From NCBI GenBank assembly GCA_017610205.1, contig JAFCCL010000002.1, positions 1-64,000 on the forward strand: a stretch of DNA of 64,000 bases, read 5' to 3'. This DNA is from Candidatus Iainarchaeum sp. Lineage in GTDB: Archaea > Iainarchaeota > Iainarchaeia > Iainarchaeales > GCA-2688035. Below are positions 19,056 through 28,316 of this stretch, piece by piece. How positions within the stretch are numbered: position 1 is the stretch's first letter; every line of letters starts with the position of its first letter. The notes below the pieces were generated by a model. It had not been told where the DNA came from. It saw only the letters and a program-made list of their open reading frames with translations, and ran no database searches. A program made the translations under genes and the position numbers.

Positions 19056-19328
19056 ATGATTGATATGAGAGCTAGAACAACTGTTTTGCACTACCCAAGA
19101 TTGGATACGGTTCTAATGGTGGAGGATGCAATAAAGAATGCACCAGACTACCCTACAAGAACAAAGCTCTGGAAGAGTCTGCCAAGAAAAGTGATGTACC
19201 AAACGTTCAAAACAGTGATTGATTATTTGATTGCTTCAAGAAAAGTGATTCTCACTAAAGATGACAAACTCATGTGGATTTTTGCGGATTCACCAAAAGC
19301 AAGAAAGTTAATTGAAGAGAGCATGTAA
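19056..19328 (+). CDS. small DNA-binding-like protein, putative antitoxin partner
   Basis: 90 aa directly upstream of a RelE-like remnant. Confidence 0.45.
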   Translation: MIDMRARTTVLHYPRLDTVLMVEDAIKNAPDYPTRTKLWKSLPRKVMYQTFKTVIDYLIASRKVILTKDDKLMWIFADSPKARKLIEESM

Positions 19329-19333
19329 GCCTA

Positions 19334-19677
19334 ATGCAGGAAATCAAATACAGCAAGGAATTCAATAAGGACTATGTCAAACTGCTAACAAAGCAGACAA
19401 AGGAAACAGGGAAGCCGAATATTTACTGGAATTAATAAGCAAGGCTACTGCAAGGCTAGCGGAAAATTGTGAAGCAGGCAAAAAAGTCCAAAGAAAACAA
19501 TGGACAAAAGAATAAATTCAAAAATATGACATCAAAAACCTCTGGAAATACAATCTTGATTCTTACTGGCGAATGACCTACACAATAACAGGAACCCAAG
19601 TAGACATCTTCCTAATCTACTTAGAATATATGACCCACAAGGATTACGACCGAAAATTCAAATACAAGAGAGGGTAA
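19334..19677 (+). pseudogene. RelE/ParE-like toxin remnant
   Basis: MQEIKYSKEFNKDYVKLL, then shifted frame KADKGNREAEYLLELISK...RKQWTKE*IQKYDIKNLWKYNLDSYWRMTYTITG..YMTHKDYDRKFKYKRG*; one frameshift and one in-frame TAA. Confidence 0.65.
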
Positions 19678-19710
19678 AAAAAAACTTATCGAAAATAGTA
19701 AGCAAAACAT

Positions 19711-19765
19711 TTTCAATAATTGATTTTATAACCTCCGATTAAAGCACCAATAACTATTTATTCCA
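19711..19765. repeat. imperfect direct repeat copy B
   Basis: see 18958..19012. Confidence 0.5.
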
Positions 19766-19787
19766 CAAACTAGTTGTAATAATTGTT

Positions 19788-20795
19788 ATGGAATGGACAA
19801 AGCTAAAGCAAAAGTATGACAAAAAATGTGCTCTTTCCTGGATAAGGACTTTTTCAGACCAGTGCATTGAAGCAGTATACTATGCCAAAAGGTTCAAGCC
19901 AAAGAAAAGAAAAATTGAAAAAATTGTAGCATGCGGAATGGGTGGCTCAGGAATAGGAGCAGGCATTCTAAGAAACCTGCTCAAAGACGAATTAGAAGTT
20001 CCGTTTGAATCATTTAACAGCTACGAACTGCCTGAATACGTTGACTCAAAAACACTGGTGTTATGTATTTCGTTTTCAGGAAACACAGAAGAAACACTTT
20101 CCTGTTTCAAGCAAGCCAAAAAGAAAAGAGCCTACGTTGTCAGCCTCACAACAAATGGAAAGCTTAAAAAAATGGCAAAAAATGATTTGGTTTTAATTCC
20201 TGAAAGAGCACCACAACCAAGAATGGCAATAGCATATCTTTGCCTTACAATGCTTATCATTCTGGAAAAACTTAAATTGGTGGAAAAAAAAGACAGTGAA
20301 TTAGGAGAAGCTGTTTTTCTTCTCAAAAAAGAGCAACAAAACCTTGAACAAAAAGCAAAAGAACTCGCAGTCAAAATGAAGGGAAAAATGCCAATAATTT
20401 ACGCTGCAGAAGAACTTCAAACCATTGCCTACAGGTTTAGAACAGAAATTAATGAAAATGCAAAACAATTTGCATTAAGTCATTTTTTGCCTGAACAAAA
20501 CCACAATGAAATAAGCTCAAGTTTTGGCTTAAGTAGGGAAAGCTGTGAAATCTTTCTCTTAAGACATGATAGTGAAAACAAACGGGTTGCAAAACGCTTC
20601 AAAATTCTCAAAAAAATCATGGGCAAAAACTTCAACATTACGGAAATAAACCTAAAGGGAAAATCGCTTATGGCAACAACATTTTACACACTGCAACTTG
20701 CAGCACTAACAGCATACTATTTAGCCCTGCTTAATCACGTTGACCCACAACCAGTGCCATCAATAAGCATTCTCAAAAAAGCGCTGAAAAAATAG
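19788..20795 (+). CDS. bifunctional phosphoglucose/phosphomannose isomerase (SIS domain)
   Basis: VACGMGGSGIGAGILRNLL, LVLCISFSGNTEETLSC, ENAKQFALSHFLPEQNHNE. Confidence 0.9.
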   Translation: MEWTKLKQKYDKKCALSWIRTFSDQCIEAVYYAKRFKPKKRKIEKIVACGMGGSGIGAGILRNLLKDELEVPFESFNSYELPEYVDSKTLVLCISFSGNTEETLSCFKQAKKKRAYVVSLTTNGKLKKMAKNDLVLIPERAPQPRMAIAYLCLTMLIILEKLKLVEKKDSELGEAVFLLKKEQQNLEQKAKELAVKMKGKMPIIYAAEELQTIAYRFRTEINENAKQFALSHFLPEQNHNEISSSFGLSRESCEIFLLRHDSENKRVAKRFKILKKIMGKNFNITEINLKGKSLMATTFYTLQLAALTAYYLALLNHVDPQPVPSISILKKALKK

Positions 20796-21943
20796 CTCTC
20801 CTGGTATAGTACAACGACTTTTGCCCATAGTGAATCCAAGCGTTTATTCTGTAAAAATATTTCTTAGGTAATTGTAATTTCTTGAAAATTGTTCTTCGCC
20901 CTAATCCCCCACCATGTAATTTTATTACTTTTTCATATAGTTCCCATTCGTGTTTTAACCAAACAGATTTTTGCAGAAATATTTCAACAAAATTTGCAAA
21001 TTTTATTTGTTTTTCTTCAGCGTATTTAAATGGAAGCTCTTTGAATAAGCGAAGGATGTTCGGAGCATGTGAATCTATAGAAAAATAAAGCTTCATTGAA
21101 CGCTCTCCACTTTTTTTAATTGTTCGACATTTTTCTGAAGAAATAGGAGATGAAGAAATTCCAAATTCTTTAAGCAAGGTTTTAATCTGAGACAAAAAAA
21201 TTCGCAAGTCTTTTTCTTTTCGTTCAATCTTGTGCAAACCAAATTGAGAGCAAGAAAATGCATTCTTTACTCTAAGATAAGGACACTGTAATTCATTTCC
21301 AAAAAGAACGCTCAGAAAAGCACGCTTTGTATCTTTAGTGCTATTCATAACCCATCCAGGAACTTTCGTGGAAATAGAAACTTTATCGCCAGCAGGAACA
21401 CCAGCTAGATAAAACAATCTTGTAAGAGAAGTATTATTTATATATAAACGCCAACAAAAACCCAAAGGCGTGGATTTGATTATGTTGCCATTTTTTATTT
21501 TTGTTATTGTCGAAGTTGTAGAATCATAAACTAACTTTGAATTAACACCATAAAACCTATTTAATTGAATAGAAATATTTTCCAAATCTTTTTTTTTGTC
21601 TATACAAAATAAGCAACCCCAACTGCTTACTTAAGTGCCCATCACCAAATAAGAAAGCAGCCAAGTCAGTAAATAGAATAAATTCATTTGCAAGATTTTC
21701 TTTTAAAGGCATCAACTTTATTGATTTAAGAAAAGTAAGTGCTCTAATAGCTGTAGGCATTTGTTTTCCTTGAAGCCAGTTACAAACAGTTTTTGGTGAG
21801 CAGTTAAGTTGTTTTGCTATTTTAGAAAAATTTTTGATTTGTTTATGCAATTCACATGCAACAAGGTATTTCTCTGCCATCCTGTAATTGTATTTACCAA
21901 ATGACACAAGGAATGTTTCTTCATCAACAATAGTTTCTTCCAT
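20773..21943 (-). pseudogene. free-standing HTH-LAGLIDADG endonuclease-like gene, frameshifted
   Basis: ORF 21557..22036 carries HTH (NFSKIAKQLNCSPKTVCNWLQGK) and LAAFLFGDGHL; continues in ORF 20773..21585 through an A9 run. Confidence 0.65.
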
Positions 21944-22148
21944 GGCAAAATCTTGTTTTTTCTTTTTAAACCGCTTTGTATAGTCCAGGTTTCCGGGGAT
22001 CATGGCAAACACCATATGAAAACTATGCCAAGACAAAAACCCGTATAATACGTGTACAATTCTGTACTCTTTCAGTTAAAACCAAGCATTTCCAACGCTA
22101 TTGGCGGAACCATAAGAAGAAATAAAGGAAGGGTCATCCACTTCAAGC

Positions 22149-22253
22149 TCATTGCGAAGACCTCTTCTTTATATTTTGCAATATTTCTTTAAGAGAAACC
22201 CCGTAACTAAATGGGTTTCCTTTTGTTTCTGAAAGTTTTTGAGAAAAACTCAT
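22149..22253 (-). CDS. 34-aa small ORF with strong SD
   Basis: GGAGGTGATATAATG start; MSFSQKLSETKGNPFSYGVSLKEILQNIKKRSSQ*. Confidence 0.35.
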   Translation of the reverse strand: MSFSQKLSETKGNPFSYGVSLKEILQNIKKRSSQ

Positions 22254-22426
22254 TATATCACCTCCAATTTAGAATGAATTTTTTCGTGGTTTTCTTACGA
22301 ATTTTGGAGATATTAAACTCTTTCCGCCAGAAGTCGGAATTTATTCGTGGAAAGATTTAAATCGAGAAAATTCGAGTCCTAAGAAAAAATTCTTTTAGTG
22401 GAGGTGATGAGAGCTCTATAGAAGAA

Positions 22427-22630
22427 CTACATCATTTTGCGACTTGATTTGCGTGTTTGACGCAAGCATTTCTTATGCCAATACTGTCCCATCCACTTTT
22501 TTTCGGTTCCTGTTCCGCCACAAAAAGAACATGCTTCAGTATACTTGCCTTCAGGCTGCGCCTCTTCAGTCTCTTTCTTTTGCTTTTCAAGCTCTTCCTT
22601 TTTTCCCTTTAGTTTGTCAAGAAAACCCAT
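22427..22630 (-). CDS. small zinc-ribbon-like protein
   Basis: MGFLDKLKGKKEELEK...CSFCGGTGTEKKWMGQYWHKKC; start trimmed out of the tRNA. Confidence 0.6.
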   Translation of the reverse strand: MGFLDKLKGKKEELEKQKKETEEAQPEGKYTEACSFCGGTGTEKKWMGQYWHKKCLRQTRKSSRKMM

Positions 22631-22633
22631 GAT

Positions 22634-22706
22634 TAGCCCCGCAGAGATTCGAACTCTGGTCCCAGGCTCCAAAGGCCTGTATCCTTGGCCACTAGACGAC
22701 GGGGCT
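22634..22706 (-). tRNA. tRNA-Gln(TTG)
   Basis: AGCCCCG/CGGGGCT acceptor, CAGGC-CTTTGGA-GCCTG anticodon arm, T-loop TTCGAAT. Confidence 0.92.
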
Positions 22707-22764
22707 ATTCCGAATTTATTGTCCCGTCGTCTTCTTTTTTCGCAAACCTTTTTCCAAAAGGTTT

Positions 22765-22781
22765 ACTAGACGACGGGGCTA
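22765..22781. repeat. 17-bp duplicate of the tRNA-Gln 5' end
   Basis: ACTAGACGACGGGGCTA identical to 22691..22707. Confidence 0.75.
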
Positions 22782-22883
22782 GTACCTAAGAAAATTTAGA
22801 GAAGAAGGTATTTTAAATTTGATAATTAGGTTTTTTACTAACAATTTCGCTGCTTTTAAAGGAAAAAACAAGGCAATATCTTT

Positions 22884-23291
22884 ATGAGAGTAAAAAATCC
22901 AGGCATTGCAGTGACTTTGCTCATTGCATTGCTGTTTTTAGTACCTTTCAGCACAGCTAGTGAAAGCGTAATTCCCTATGTCAGAATAGACACTCCACAG
23001 AACTAACAATCAGTTACAGGCACTACAACAATAAAATTTATTGTCGAAGGAAAAGAGCTTCATGACCCAAGTCTTTCAATTGAGGGGGAAAACATGGGTT
23101 TTGCTATTCCATTGGCAGGTATAGTTTCAGAGCCTCTTGGAGGAGATGGAATCCAACAAATGCAGTGCCAATATGACTGGAACACAAAAGATTTTGAAGA
23201 ACAAAATGTAACAATCAACGCCTTTGTTTATGAAGGGGAAACAGTCTTGAATGACAAAGTAGGGGTTTACGTTTCTAGTGAATGTGCTTAA
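22884..23291 (+). pseudogene. secreted/membrane-anchored hypothetical protein with in-frame TAA
   Basis: MRVKNPGIAVTLLIALLFLVPFSTASESVIPYVRIDTPQN*QSVTGTTTIKFIVEGKEL..., TAA at 23004..23006, same frame as ORF 23094..23291. Confidence 0.6.
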
Positions 23292-23396
23292 AAAAACAAA
23301 TTTGTGCTTTTAGGAATATTGGCTTTTCGCAATACGGCTACTTACCCAAAGAAATACCTTTAAATTAGTTCCCAATTCTAAATTAATTCACTTAAA

Positions 23397-23471
23397 GGAT
23401 GAGTAGCACAGTCTGGTTAGTGCACCCGCCTGATAAGCGGGAGGTCCCAGGTTCAAATCCTGGCTCATCCA
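23397..23471 (+). tRNA. tRNA-Ile(GAT)
   Basis: GGATGAG/CTCATCC acceptor, CCCGC-CTGATAA-GCGGG anticodon arm, CCAGG TTCAAAT CCTGG. Confidence 0.93.
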
Positions 23472-23510
23472 ATCCCCTAATTTTTTATACTCTGAAAACG
23501 CAATTATATT

Positions 23511-23819
23511 ATGGACCCTATGGAAATAAAGTTTACAATTCTTGCCGTCTTTTTGATTACGCATTTTACTGCGTTTTACAAAAAATGGTATTACACAAGA
23601 CCGCAGATTGATACAATTACACATTTTTTAGGAGGGCTTGCTGTTGGTGCATTTATTAAGGACTGGAGTATTGCAATTGCTTTGATAATTGTGTGGGAGT
23701 TCCTGGAAATGCTAATGGTAAGCAAGTATTGGAGGGCTTTTAGGGAAACGCCTTTTAACAAAGTGCAGGATGCTCTTTTTGGTTTGCTTGGATTCTTTAT
23801 AGCAGTTAATGTGTTTTAA
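23511..23819 (+). CDS. small membrane protein
   Basis: 102-aa hydrophobic ORF. Confidence 0.6.
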   Translation: MDPMEIKFTILAVFLITHFTAFYKKWYYTRPQIDTITHFLGGLAVGAFIKDWSIAIALIIVWEFLEMLMVSKYWRAFRETPFNKVQDALFGLLGFFIAVNVF

Positions 23820-23821
23820 GT

Positions 23822-24373
23822 CTACTTTTCAGGCAACTGCATTTCGTCCCAGATGTCCACAAAGCTGTCAACCATTTCGTCCAAAAAGCTTTTCTTGTAA
23901 CTGCTTAAAAGGGCTGAAATATTGTCAGCATCCTTGATGTAAAAAAAGGTTTTTCTTCCAACGCGCCTTTTTTCAACAAGATTTCCCTGAACAAGCTTTA
24001 CCATATGCCAGCTTATAGTACTTGGACTCAAACCAACCGCTGCTGCAATTTTTTCATTGTTTGCCCTTTTTTTGGTTAAAAGGAAAAGAATTATTTTTCT
24101 AAGGCTTGGCTGTCTCAAAAGCCCTATTGTAGCCTGGTTTTCTCCAAGCTGAGGGCCCCTTGTGCTGTAATACCTGACAAACTTGCCGTTTTTTTCAGAT
24201 TTAATCAAATGCCTTTTTAATAAAAAGTCAATATGGTATTGCAGGCTTCCTGTAGCAATTTTTGTGCGCCTTTGCAGTTCTCTGAAATGCAAACCAGGGC
24301 TTTTGTTTATTGCCCTGTAAATTTTGTTCCTTGCTCCAAGAGCAAGAGCTTCACTTAATTGTTCGTCCCGCAT
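23822..24373 (-). CDS. winged-helix transcriptional regulator (two wHTH)
   Basis: LHFRELQRRTKIATGSLQYHIDFL and NEKIAAAVGLSPSTISWHMVKL. Confidence 0.75.
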   Translation of the reverse strand: MRDEQLSEALALGARNKIYRAINKSPGLHFRELQRRTKIATGSLQYHIDFLLKRHLIKSEKNGKFVRYYSTRGPQLGENQATIGLLRQPSLRKIILFLLTKKRANNEKIAAAVGLSPSTISWHMVKLVQGNLVEKRRVGRKTFFYIKDADNISALLSSYKKSFLDEMVDSFVDIWDEMQLPEK

Positions 24374-24394
24374 GGCACCAAAAACTCCTACTGT

Positions 24395-24697
24395 TTACTT
24401 CTTAAAGATTGCCAGGAAAAGGCAGACTAAAATTCCCAATTCAAAAACATTGTTTGCTGCCCTGTGGAAAAAATACCCAGGACTAAAAAACAAGTCAATT
24501 ACATTCAAAGTCCATTTTGCCGCAAACAAAAAGAACGCCAGGGTTACAAACAGGAGTCGCCTGCTCCTTGTACGTCTGTATGCAAGAACTGAAATTGCAA
24601 AAAGCACAAGGGTGAGCACAAAAATAATTATGCTTGTAAAAAAATCAAAAGCAACTGCTTGATTTGTAACAGGTCTAAGAATATCCCAAAAAGCCAT
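24395..24697 (-). CDS. small membrane protein
   Basis: 100-aa hydrophobic ORF. Confidence 0.5.
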   Translation of the reverse strand: MAFWDILRPVTNQAVAFDFFTSIIIFVLTLVLFAISVLAYRRTRSRRLLFVTLAFFLFAAKWTLNVIDLFFSPGYFFHRAANNVFELGILVCLFLAIFKK

Positions 24698-24764
24698 CAG
24701 AAAACCTCCATTTTATTTAAATAATATTAAACCAAAAAGGATTTAAAAAGAAAAATTAAGGAAA

Positions 24765-24862
24765 GGCAACCAACCATGAGGTGAAACCCTTTACAAAAAT
24801 AAACAGGTTGCCTCCCTTTGGGGGGTGATACAATTGTAGGAGGTAATTGTCTCACGTAATAA
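24765..24862. ncRNA. candidate structured RNA locus
   Basis: AGGCAACC...GGTTGCCT stem plus ACAATT-GTAGGAGGT-AATTGT hairpin in a non-coding interval. Confidence 0.3.
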
Positions 24863-24976
24863 TATTCGCCTCTGGTTTATAAAGAGATTTTGGTACAAAA
24901 AAACAATAGTGCAAAAATCGAAGCCGGACGCATACTAGCAATAAAATGGTAGCAGGGGTTGATTTAAGGAATTGTA

Positions 24977-25378
24977 TTATTTGATAGAAACAAGTAATTT
25001 TCTGATTCTTGGGCCATCAAACTCTGCAAACATCGCGCCTTCCCATACTCCAAGCAAGAGCTTTCCGTCCTTTACAATAATCGTTCTACTGTTTCCAATT
25101 ACTGCTGACTTGATATGAGAATCCGAATTCCCTTCCAGGTGAGTATATTCCGGTGCATTTGCAGGTACCATCTTATTCAGTTTTGCAAGAACATCTTTTT
25201 GGACCGAGGGATCTGCATTCTCAGTAATTATTACTGCAGCAGTTGTGTGAGGAGAATAAACAACACAAATTCCTTCCTTGATTCCGCTTTTAGAAACAAT
25301 GTCCTGCACTTTGTCAGTTAAGTCAATTAGTTCAATTCTCTTCTTACTCTTTATTGAAATTTCTTTTATCAAACTCAT
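24977..25378 (-). CDS. YjbQ family (UPF0047) protein
   Basis: GICVVYSPHTTAAVIITENADPSVQKD. Confidence 0.9.
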   Translation of the reverse strand: MSLIKEISIKSKKRIELIDLTDKVQDIVSKSGIKEGICVVYSPHTTAAVIITENADPSVQKDVLAKLNKMVPANAPEYTHLEGNSDSHIKSAVIGNSRTIIVKDGKLLLGVWEGAMFAEFDGPRIRKLLVSIK

Positions 25379-26784
25379 TCACCCTTGATTCTTTTCAAAA
25401 TAATGTTTTGAACCTCTTTTGGGTTTGCCTTTGCTCTTGTCAGGCGCATTACCTGACCTACAATGAAATTGAGACTTTTTTGCTTGCCTCTTTTTAAATC
25501 AGCAACAGCTGCCTTGTTTTCTGCCATTGCTTTTTCAACAGCTTTTTCAATTTCTCCTTTGTTTAAATCCATTGCAAGCCCTTGACCGTCAATAAACTTT
25601 GTTGGCTTTACTCCTTTTGTAAGATAAACAATTATTGCATCCTTTGCAACCTTTTCTGTTATTTTGCCAGAGGAACGCAGTGAAAGCATAGAGGATATTT
25701 CTTTAGAATCAAGTTCAAGAGAATCAATATCAAGCTCGCTTCTGTTTACTACAGCCATTAGTTCCCTTGTAAGAAAATTGGCTGCAAGATTTGCATCCGT
25801 GTCTTTTGCAACCTGTTCAAACAAATTGCCCAAAGCAAAATTTCCTGCAAGAACCTTGGAAGTGTATTCATCCAAGCCAAATGCTTCAGTAAATCTTTTT
25901 GATTTTGCACCATGCAATTCAGGAAGCTTGTTGCGCATTTCGTCTATTTCGCTTTTTTTAAGCCTGAAGGCTGTTAAATCCGATTCAAAAATATAACCGT
26001 AATCGGCTTCTGTTTCCTTACTTCTTGTTGCCCTAGTGGTTCCCTTTTCTTCATCAAAGGCTCTTGTTTCCATTGCAATTTCCTTGTCTTCAAGCAAAAC
26101 ATGTTTTTGCCTTGCTACCTCAAAAGCAAGTGCTTTTTCAACGCCTTTTTTGCCAGAAACATTTTTCACTTCAACCCGGTTGTTTCCATAAACACTTACA
26201 TTGCAGTCTGCCTTCAAAGTTCCTGTTGTTGGAGAAAAAACTTTGAGATATGAAAGAATTATAGTTAGCTGGTCAAGGAAATCACGTGCTTCCTCAGGGG
26301 TTTCCATATCAGGGTCTGTAACAATTTCAACAAGAGGAATTCCTGAACGGTTGTAGTCAACAAGGCAAAAATTGCTTGAGCCCATTCCCTCAGTGTGGAC
26401 TAATGCAGCAGGATCTTCCTCCAAATGAACTCTGGTAATTCCAACTTTTTTGCCATTACTTAGCATAATGTGCCCTTTTTCTCCTACAGGAATTTCATAC
26501 TGGGTTATTTGAAAATTTTTTGACATGTCAGGATAAAAATATGTTTTTCTGCTGAAGAAAAATTCCTGATTAATTTCACAATCTAGTGCAAGAGCAACCT
26601 TCATTGCATAATCCAAAGCTTTTGCATTTAACACCGGCTTAGTGCCAGGATGCCCTAAGCAAATTGGACAGCATGCAGAATTTGGCTCTTCTGCAGTTGT
26701 TTTGCAGCCACAAAAAAGCTTGCTGTCTGTATTAAGCTGCACATGACATTCAAGACCAATCATTGTGCCTTTTTCTTTGCTCAT
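25375..26784 (-). CDS. gatB: Asp/Glu-tRNA amidotransferase subunit B
   Basis: MIGLECHVQLNTDSKLFCGC, YNRSGIPLVEIVTDPDM, GTLKADCNVSVYG. Confidence 0.95.
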   Translation of the reverse strand: MSKEKGTMIGLECHVQLNTDSKLFCGCKTTAEEPNSACCPICLGHPGTKPVLNAKALDYAMKVALALDCEINQEFFFSRKTYFYPDMSKNFQITQYEIPVGEKGHIMLSNGKKVGITRVHLEEDPAALVHTEGMGSSNFCLVDYNRSGIPLVEIVTDPDMETPEEARDFLDQLTIILSYLKVFSPTTGTLKADCNVSVYGNNRVEVKNVSGKKGVEKALAFEVARQKHVLLEDKEIAMETRAFDEEKGTTRATRSKETEADYGYIFESDLTAFRLKKSEIDEMRNKLPELHGAKSKRFTEAFGLDEYTSKVLAGNFALGNLFEQVAKDTDANLAANFLTRELMAVVNRSELDIDSLELDSKEISSMLSLRSSGKITEKVAKDAIIVYLTKGVKPTKFIDGQGLAMDLNKGEIEKAVEKAMAENKAAVADLKRGKQKSLNFIVGQVMRLTRAKANPKEVQNIILKRIKGE

Positions 26785-27543
26785 TTAGACATTCACCTGC
26801 ATTAAGTCTTTTGCCAAAAGGATTTCTCCCTTGAAATCCTTGGACACCATTAACTTGAAGTCTTTGTCCTCGTCTTGTGGATCAATGTGTGTTAACATAA
26901 CTGTATTTACTTTAGCCCTTGAAGCAATCCTGGCAAATTGCATAGCATTAAGATGATTAGGTGTTTCCTTTTCTGCATGATTGCACTCTGCTATCATAAG
27001 ATCTGCTCCCTTAGACAATTCAACAAGGTTTTCGTTTTGAGCAGTATCTCCAGCAAACACAATTGACTTGTTGTCTGCTTCAAAACGGAAGGCAGTACTA
27101 CTTGACTCGTGCACCATTGGTTTTGTTATTAGTGAAAAATTAGTAAATTTCTTTGAAGCAAATGAATCAAGCTCTGAAACATTTAATTTGAACAAAGGAT
27201 TTTTCAAGACAGGATAAGCGGTTAGAAGTTTTTTTATAAAATCTTCAAATCCTGGTCCACCAAAAACATCTACTTGAGTTGGGTTTGATAGTTTAGAGAA
27301 AATTGAGACTTTTTTTGCAAAAAGGAATGCCGTCAAGTCGTTTACATGGTCTATGTGTTCAAAATGAGTAAAGAAAAGTTTGTTTACTTTCGTGTAGTCA
27401 ATGCCTACCTTTTGCAGGTTCTTAAAGCAGCCAAAGCCAAGATCAATTACAATTGTTTCGTTTGGTAATTGCAACGCAAAGCCAGCTGCAGATTTATCAG
27501 GTCCAGAGATTGCTGTCCCGCTTCCCAAAACAGTTAATTTCAT
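26785..27543 (-). CDS. MBL-fold metal-dependent hydrolase (RNase Z-like)
   Basis: MKLTVLGSGTAISGPDKSAAG, FFTHFEHIDHVNDL, IAECNHAE. Confidence 0.8.
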   Translation of the reverse strand: MKLTVLGSGTAISGPDKSAAGFALQLPNETIVIDLGFGCFKNLQKVGIDYTKVNKLFFTHFEHIDHVNDLTAFLFAKKVSIFSKLSNPTQVDVFGGPGFEDFIKKLLTAYPVLKNPLFKLNVSELDSFASKKFTNFSLITKPMVHESSSTAFRFEADNKSIVFAGDTAQNENLVELSKGADLMIAECNHAEKETPNHLNAMQFARIASRAKVNTVMLTHIDPQDEDKDFKLMVSKDFKGEILLAKDLMQVNV

Positions 27544-28316
27544 TTGTTCAGCTCCTTTATGATTTGTGAATGTAGTTTGCCGTTGGTTGCAACAATTTCC
27601 CTGTCTCTGTAAATGTGAAAGGTTTTGCCTTTGAAGTCTGTTATTTTGCCTCCTGCTTCCTGAAGAATGATTGCACCTGCAGCCCAGTCCCATGGATGCA
27701 TTCCGAATTCAATGTATGCATCCATGCGACCTGCTGCAATATAGGCAAGCCTTATGGCAGCAGAACCAGTTATTCTGATAGTGCCCATTATTTTCAGAAG
27801 CCTTTTGAAGTAGATAGAATGTTTTTTTCTAAGACCTTTCCTGTTTGAGATTGGAACATCAAAAATTGTGTCCTTAAAATTCTTTATTTTGGAAACATGA
27901 ATTCTTTTCCCGTTCAAAAAAGCGCCTTTTCCTTTCTCTGCATAGAAAAGCTCTTTTGTGATTGGAACATAAATCACGCCAAGAACTGGGTTTCTATCCC
28001 TAACAAGACCAATGGAAACAGCAAACAATGGAAGCCCTCTATGAAAGTTGGCTGTTCCATCCAACGGGTCAACAAGCCATGCTTTGTCCCTTGCTTTGTG
28101 AACCTTGTCTTCCTCTGCAAAGAATTTGGCCTTTGGAAAATCTTTTAGAATTATTTTCTTGATTTTTTTCTGGGCCTGCAAATCTGCTTCTGTAACAATT
28201 CCCAAAGCAGGACTTTTCAATCTAACATAGTGAAGCTTTCCGTAATGACTCAGAATTATCTTTCCAGCTGCCTTTGCTGCCTTTATAGCAACTTTTAGTT
28301 CCTTGCTTTGACTCAT
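27540..28316 (-). CDS. inositol monophosphatase family protein
   Basis: WLVDPLDGTANFHRGLPLFAVSIGL, HPWDWAAGAIILQEAGG. Confidence 0.9.
   Translation of the reverse strand: MSQSKELKVAIKAAKAAGKIILSHYGKLHYVRLKSPALGIVTEADLQAQKKIKKIILKDFPKAKFFAEEDKVHKARDKAWLVDPLDGTANFHRGLPLFAVSIGLVRDRNPVLGVIYVPITKELFYAEKGKGAFLNGKRIHVSKIKNFKDTIFDVPISNRKGLRKKHSIYFKRLLKIMGTIRITGSAAIRLAYIAAGRMDAYIEFGMHPWDWAAGAIILQEAGGKITDFKGKTFHIYRDREIVATNGKLHSQIIKELNK

Noticed and set aside
22397-22430. C/D box sRNA starting at GTGATGA
   Set aside because: C-box-like motif present but no convincing D box or terminal stem
19334-23291. Reassignment of UAA/UAG as sense codons genome-wide
   Set aside because: Conserved housekeeping genes end normally at TAA/TAG/TGA; in-frame stops occur only in accessory or decaying genes
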